From Nostoc calcicola FACHB-3891 (GTDB lineage: Bacteria > Cyanobacteriota > Cyanobacteriia > Cyanobacteriales > Nostocaceae), in the NCBI RefSeq assembly GCF_014697355.1, contig NZ_JACJRQ010000023.1, positions 62,001 to 126,000 on the forward strand: a stretch of 64,000 bases of DNA. Reading direction: 5' to 3'. The notes under the pieces are model-generated. The model was not told the origin of the DNA. It did not search any database and saw nothing but the letters and a program-made list of their open reading frames with translations. Positions 63,901 through 64,000 of the stretch are shown one piece after another; the first letter of the stretch is position 1; each line of letters opens with the position of its first letter. Made by a program: the position numbers and the translations under genes.

Positions 63901-64000
63901 CTGTTTATATTAATGGCTCACAGCAATTTTCCCAAGATAGTTTGCAGCGAGTCATAGCTGGGATGAACCGCATTATTAGTGGAGAAGCTCAACAGCAGTA
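60912..64000 (+). CDS. SNF2-family helicase interrupted by an intein, partial (3' end beyond window)
   Basis: From the ATG at 60912 (MAILHGNWLVKNQNG) the frame is open for 1,029 codons to the right edge. The N-terminal ~600 residues are the cyanobacterial SNF2-type region, ending in FQGQLRPYQERGAAWLSFLE and the Walker A start CLADDMGLGK (about 630-639). In place of the next residue (usually T) the sequence continues with an intein beginning at C640. The helicase C-terminal part must lie beyond 64000. A G/C-rich heptamer repeat interrupts the N-terminal region at 61619-61652. DNA remodelling/ATPase role inferred from the family. Confidence 0.9.
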   Translation, partial: MAILHGNWLVKNQNGCLFIWGETWRSPRVNLESGEFEEILLHPLAMTSVELSEWLRSQNMPIANFIQQPQIPVATTGRTRKATSTTEISLPTHSQIIALPTYIPENTAKETAAIFPVHSGSFGTETDSPQYLQPWRVEGFCLNPAQAVKFLATVPLNATKGEDSFLGGDLRFWSQIARWSLDLISRCKFLPKIARQSDGAFSTTWQVLLDSAVDGTRLEKFSANMPLVCRTYQERLGIGDWGLGTGEEFSQSLLCVDFPTEPQELLLGFLNSTINAQVREMMGFQSPMEAKAIASLPAAVREWLPALTNASGRVNAEAIEVERLEAALKAWTMPLQYQLTLKTLFRTCFQLRSPESGQTHWTLAYFLQAADNPEYLVDAAIIWNHPVERLVYENRTIDQPQETFLRGLGLASRLYPVLAPSLETEYPQSFRLNPIQAYEFIKSVAWRFEDSGLGVILPPSLTNREGWANRLGLKITAETPKTKQGRLGLQSLLNFQWQLAIGGQIISKAEFDKLVALNSPLVEINGEWVELRPQDIKTAQTFFASRKDQMALSLEDALRLSTGDTQVIEKLPVVSFEASGTLQELIGALTNNQAIEPLPTPTGFQGQLRPYQERGAAWLSFLERWGLGACLADDMGLGKCVASNTLINVNGLLRTAEKIWTTHAAETEFDGEGFWANPTEQLLVNSINEKTGKIVQANVRRLYRQQVREKLRKVTLEDGSNITITHRHKLLTNKGWTNNLQVGDYVCVPGKTLWNGQSQDPDLVKFLAWQIAEGHELPDAGRVTISQKDTGVLEDLLQTCQRIQKRYNLKINSPNISSFPNRVPYLRVSSQGYRRFLETKGYVWGKLSAEKSIPPFIMQADLDSVRIFLQNYFDAESAVVLSMRSIEIATASALLIQQLSTLLRRFGIWLRISPKQKCATNGTRTLRTYYIGVIGGNSARRFLQTIGFSNLKKQCKLEQICQAVSNTNIEEIPAADIVAEAVTTTGLPLRHLGMHNTVYINGSQQFSQDSLQRVIAGMNRIISGEAQQQ
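61619..61652 (+). repeat. Heptanucleotide tandem repeat inside coding sequence
   Basis: About four GGGGACT units in a row encode LGIGDWGLGTGEE within the SNF2 N-terminal region. Since 7 is not a multiple of 3, gain or loss of a single unit would shift the frame; gain or loss of three would not. Confidence 0.85.
62829..64000 (+). other. Intein in SNF2 Walker A (GLGK/C), partial
   Basis: The insertion starts with the nucleophile C1 in CVASNTLINVNGLLRTAEKI (block A). Block B is TITHRHKLLTNKG with the T-x-x-H pattern (about residues 722-734). A homing-endonuclease-like region follows: LVKFLAWQIAEGHE (block C, LAGLIDADG-like, about 764-777) and FLQNYFDAESAVV (block E, about 867). The C-terminal splice junction (HN/S or T) is not inside the window. 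The site, just before the conserved Thr of the P-loop, is a typical intein position. Confidence 0.92.

Noticed and set aside
1..64000. CRISPR arrays, tRNA, rRNA, tmRNA and RNase P RNA
   Set aside because: Looked for spaced identical repeats, T-loop consensus and rnpB core sequences by eye; none found. Tandem repeats here are coding arrays or heptamers, without spacers.

Overview
The window looks like chromosome of a filamentous, heterocyst-type cyanobacterium (Nostoc/Anabaena group). The pointers are very frequent HIP1 octamers (GCGATCGC), an ftsQ-ftsZ locus next to convergent gshB and grxC, cyanobacterial protein types (iron-uptake SLH porin, PEP-CTERM surface proteins, DUF820/Uma2, DapL, OvoA-like EgtB, NDH-2), heptanucleotide tandem repeats, and intergenic spaces filled with small inverted-repeat elements. 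No rRNA, tRNA, CRISPR array, transposase gene or prophage was seen.

Layout. 1-3 kb: a TPR protein running off the left edge and a STAND/AAA-like ATPase. 3.7-8.9 kb: cell division (ftsQ, ftsZ) facing glutathione genes (gshB, grxC). 9.2-13.9 kb: two paralogous PEP-CTERM surface proteins, one carrying two large 42-bp and 39-bp coding repeat arrays. 14.3-24.8 kb: hflX (apparently lacking a normal start codon), a VapBC-like pair, a metallophosphoesterase, a CPA2 antiporter with two USP domains, a secreted-looking methyltransferase, Uma2, VOC and DUF4385 genes. 24.9-34 kb: amino-acid metabolism (dapL, ilvC, a DapB-like protein without the catalytic His pair, a LysE exporter) mixed with an MFS transporter, NDH-2 and a DUF4349 lipoprotein. 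34-43 kb: a porin remnant, a fused osmolyte ABC permease/binding protein, a xisI remnant, a PP-loop protein paired with a large PLP decarboxylase, and a Tat-exported GH18 chitinase fused to a PI-PLC-like domain. 44-57 kb: HPP-family membrane protein, DUF427, B12-radical SAM, iron-uptake porin, PstS, and an ergothioneine locus (amidohydrolase-egtB-small secreted protein, then mscS, then egtD). 57.8-64 kb: pnp, a GNAT, and a SNF2 helicase interrupted in Walker A by an intein that runs past the right edge.

The most unusual material lies between genes. At least four families of small non-coding inverted-repeat elements can be delimited from the sequence, some with target duplications. Two related copies with separate 10-bp duplications flank the MFS gene. 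Near 57.4 kb a 206-bp element has inserted into the centre of a perfect 28-bp palindrome, duplicating 9 bp. Its interior folds as three exactly abutting stems closed by the terminal repeat (a cloverleaf), and it sits inside another inverted-repeat element. The protein-level highlights are the GH18/PI-PLC fusion, the SNF2 intein, the repeat protein with periodically placed cysteines, and the DapB-like protein beside a lysine-type exporter.

All functional calls come from reading motifs and recalling families. No database search was possible.
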